Assembly (NCBI RefSeq): GCF_000721235.1
Contig: NZ_JOFH01000034.1
Span: 1 to 64,000, forward strand
Direction: 5' to 3'
DNA length: 64,000 bases
Source of the DNA: Streptomyces olivaceus
GTDB taxonomy: Bacteria; Actinomycetota; Actinomycetes; Streptomycetales; Streptomycetaceae
The notes under the pieces: generated by a model
What the model saw: the letters and a program-made list of their open reading frames with translations, nothing else
Told to the model about the DNA's origin: nothing
The model's database searches: none
Part shown: piece after piece, positions 63,375-64,000 of the stretch
Layout of the letters: each line of letters opens with the position of its first letter
How positions within the stretch are numbered: the first letter of the stretch is position 1
Made by a program: the position numbers and the translations under genes

Positions 63375-64000
63375 ATGGCCGGAATGCGACAGAGAACGCG
63401 CAGGCGGCGGGGTGCCGCGCTGCTGACGGCGGCGGTGGCGGCTTCGCTGGCCGCGGCGGGCTGTGCGGCGGGACCCGCCGCCGAGGACGACGGGCGGTCG
63501 CCGAAGCCCGTACGGTCGACCGGTGCGGCCCCCGCCTCCGGGCCGGTGCTCGCCGTCAAGGTCGACAACGTGCGCGCGGCCCGCCCGCAGACGGGCCTGG
63601 AGACCGCGGACGTCGTCTACGCCGAGCCGGTGGAGGCGGGCCTGAGCCGGCTGATGGCGGTCTACGCCACCGAGCTGCCCGAGTCGGTGGGGCCGGTGCG
63701 CAGCGCCCGCGAGTCCGACCTGGAGCTGCTCGGCCAGTTCGACCGGCCGACGCTGGCCTTCTCCGGCGCGCAGAGCAGACTGCTGCCGCTCATCGACAAG
63801 GCGCCCCTGCACGCGGAGCCGCCGGGCGAGGACTCCGAGGCCTACGTCCGCGACGAGGACCGGCAGGCCCCGCACAACCTCTACCTGTGGCCCAGCCGGC
63901 TGCTCCCGGAACCCGCGGGGCGCGCGGCCCTCACCACCGGGTTCACCTACGGCAGGGCTCCCGCGGGCGGCCGGGCTCAGTCCTCGCGCACGGTCCGCTA
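63375..64000 (+). CDS. DUF3048 domain lipoprotein, N-terminal part (cut by window edge)
   Basis: At least 208 codons run off the right edge. A basic start ([20 protein letters not shown]) is followed by a lipobox with AAGC, so it is a predicted lipoprotein. The DUF3048 (YerB-like) domain is clear: VLAVKVDNVRAARPQTGLET, ADVVYAEPVEAGLSRLMAVY, VGPVRSARESDLELL and HNLYLWPSRL. The function is unknown; related proteins are extracytoplasmic in Gram-positive bacteria. The ATG at 63375 was chosen; one three codons on is equally possible. Confidence 0.88.
   Translation, partial: MAGMRQRTRRRRGAALLTAAVAASLAAAGCAAGPAAEDDGRSPKPVRSTGAAPASGPVLAVKVDNVRAARPQTGLETADVVYAEPVEAGLSRLMAVYATELPESVGPVRSARESDLELLGQFDRPTLAFSGAQSRLLPLIDKAPLHAEPPGEDSEAYVRDEDRQAPHNLYLWPSRLLPEPAGRAALTTGFTYGRAPAGGRAQSSRTVR

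Overview
The window is high-GC actinobacterial DNA. It has many GTG and TTG starts, Streptomyces-type families (SsgA-like, WhiB-like, two-domain laccase, SCO6745 and LPFR small proteins) and overlapping operons. Gene content and order resemble, from memory, the region around SCO6767 down to about SCO6706 of Streptomyces coelicolor, so I infer a close Streptomyces relative. No tRNA, rRNA, CRISPR array, transposase or prophage gene was seen, and the gene content looks chromosomal and stable.

Layout. 1-8840 (minus strand) is a hopanoid operon: hpnC, hpnD, a 52-codon small gene, hpnE, a polyprenyl diphosphate synthase, shc, hpnG, hpnH and ispG (cut by the left edge). A 21-codon reading frame ends inside the hpnC start. 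9138-16214 (minus strand) is a tightly overlapped seven-gene set: two CDP-alcohol phosphatidyltransferase-family membrane proteins, a LicC-like nucleotidyltransferase, a glycerol-1-phosphate-dehydrogenase-like protein, a family 2 glycosyltransferase and a TagGH-type ABC exporter. Together they suggest assembly and export of a polyol-phosphate glycan or lipid. 16694-28339 holds a cation efflux protein, idi (which feeds the isoprenoid pathway), an anti-sigma-like ATPase, an enoyl-CoA hydratase, two DJ-1/PfpI proteins, small conserved proteins, tex, an ABC-F protein and a D-amino-acid oxidase.

28452-36451 holds a BCCT transporter, M14 and M1 secreted peptidases, a macro-domain protein, an amino-acid permease and a MerR regulator. 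36516-41244 is a fatty-acid oxidation operon (CoA transferase, thiolase, FadB-like protein), divergent from a saccharopine-dehydrogenase-like gene. 42800-52312 holds endonuclease V, an SsgA-like protein (probably SsgD), a GPP34 protein, an ABC-F gene with an unusual leader, dimethylargininase, an acyl-ACP desaturase behind three tandem palindromes, a WhiB-like protein, a VOC protein and an aldo/keto reductase.

52405-64000 holds a LacI regulator and a secreted redox group: a small laccase divergent from a ThuA-PQQ dehydrogenase fusion that is coupled to a cupredoxin/OmpL47/DUF1080 protein. It ends with a divergent pair of end-joining genes (LigD-type polymerase and LigC-type ligase), a zinc alcohol dehydrogenase and the start of a DUF3048 lipoprotein.

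The strongest candidates for undescribed biology are the polyol-phosphate operon (9138-16214), the copper/PQQ/keto-sugar cluster (53840-59756) and the small coupled genes of the hopanoid operon.
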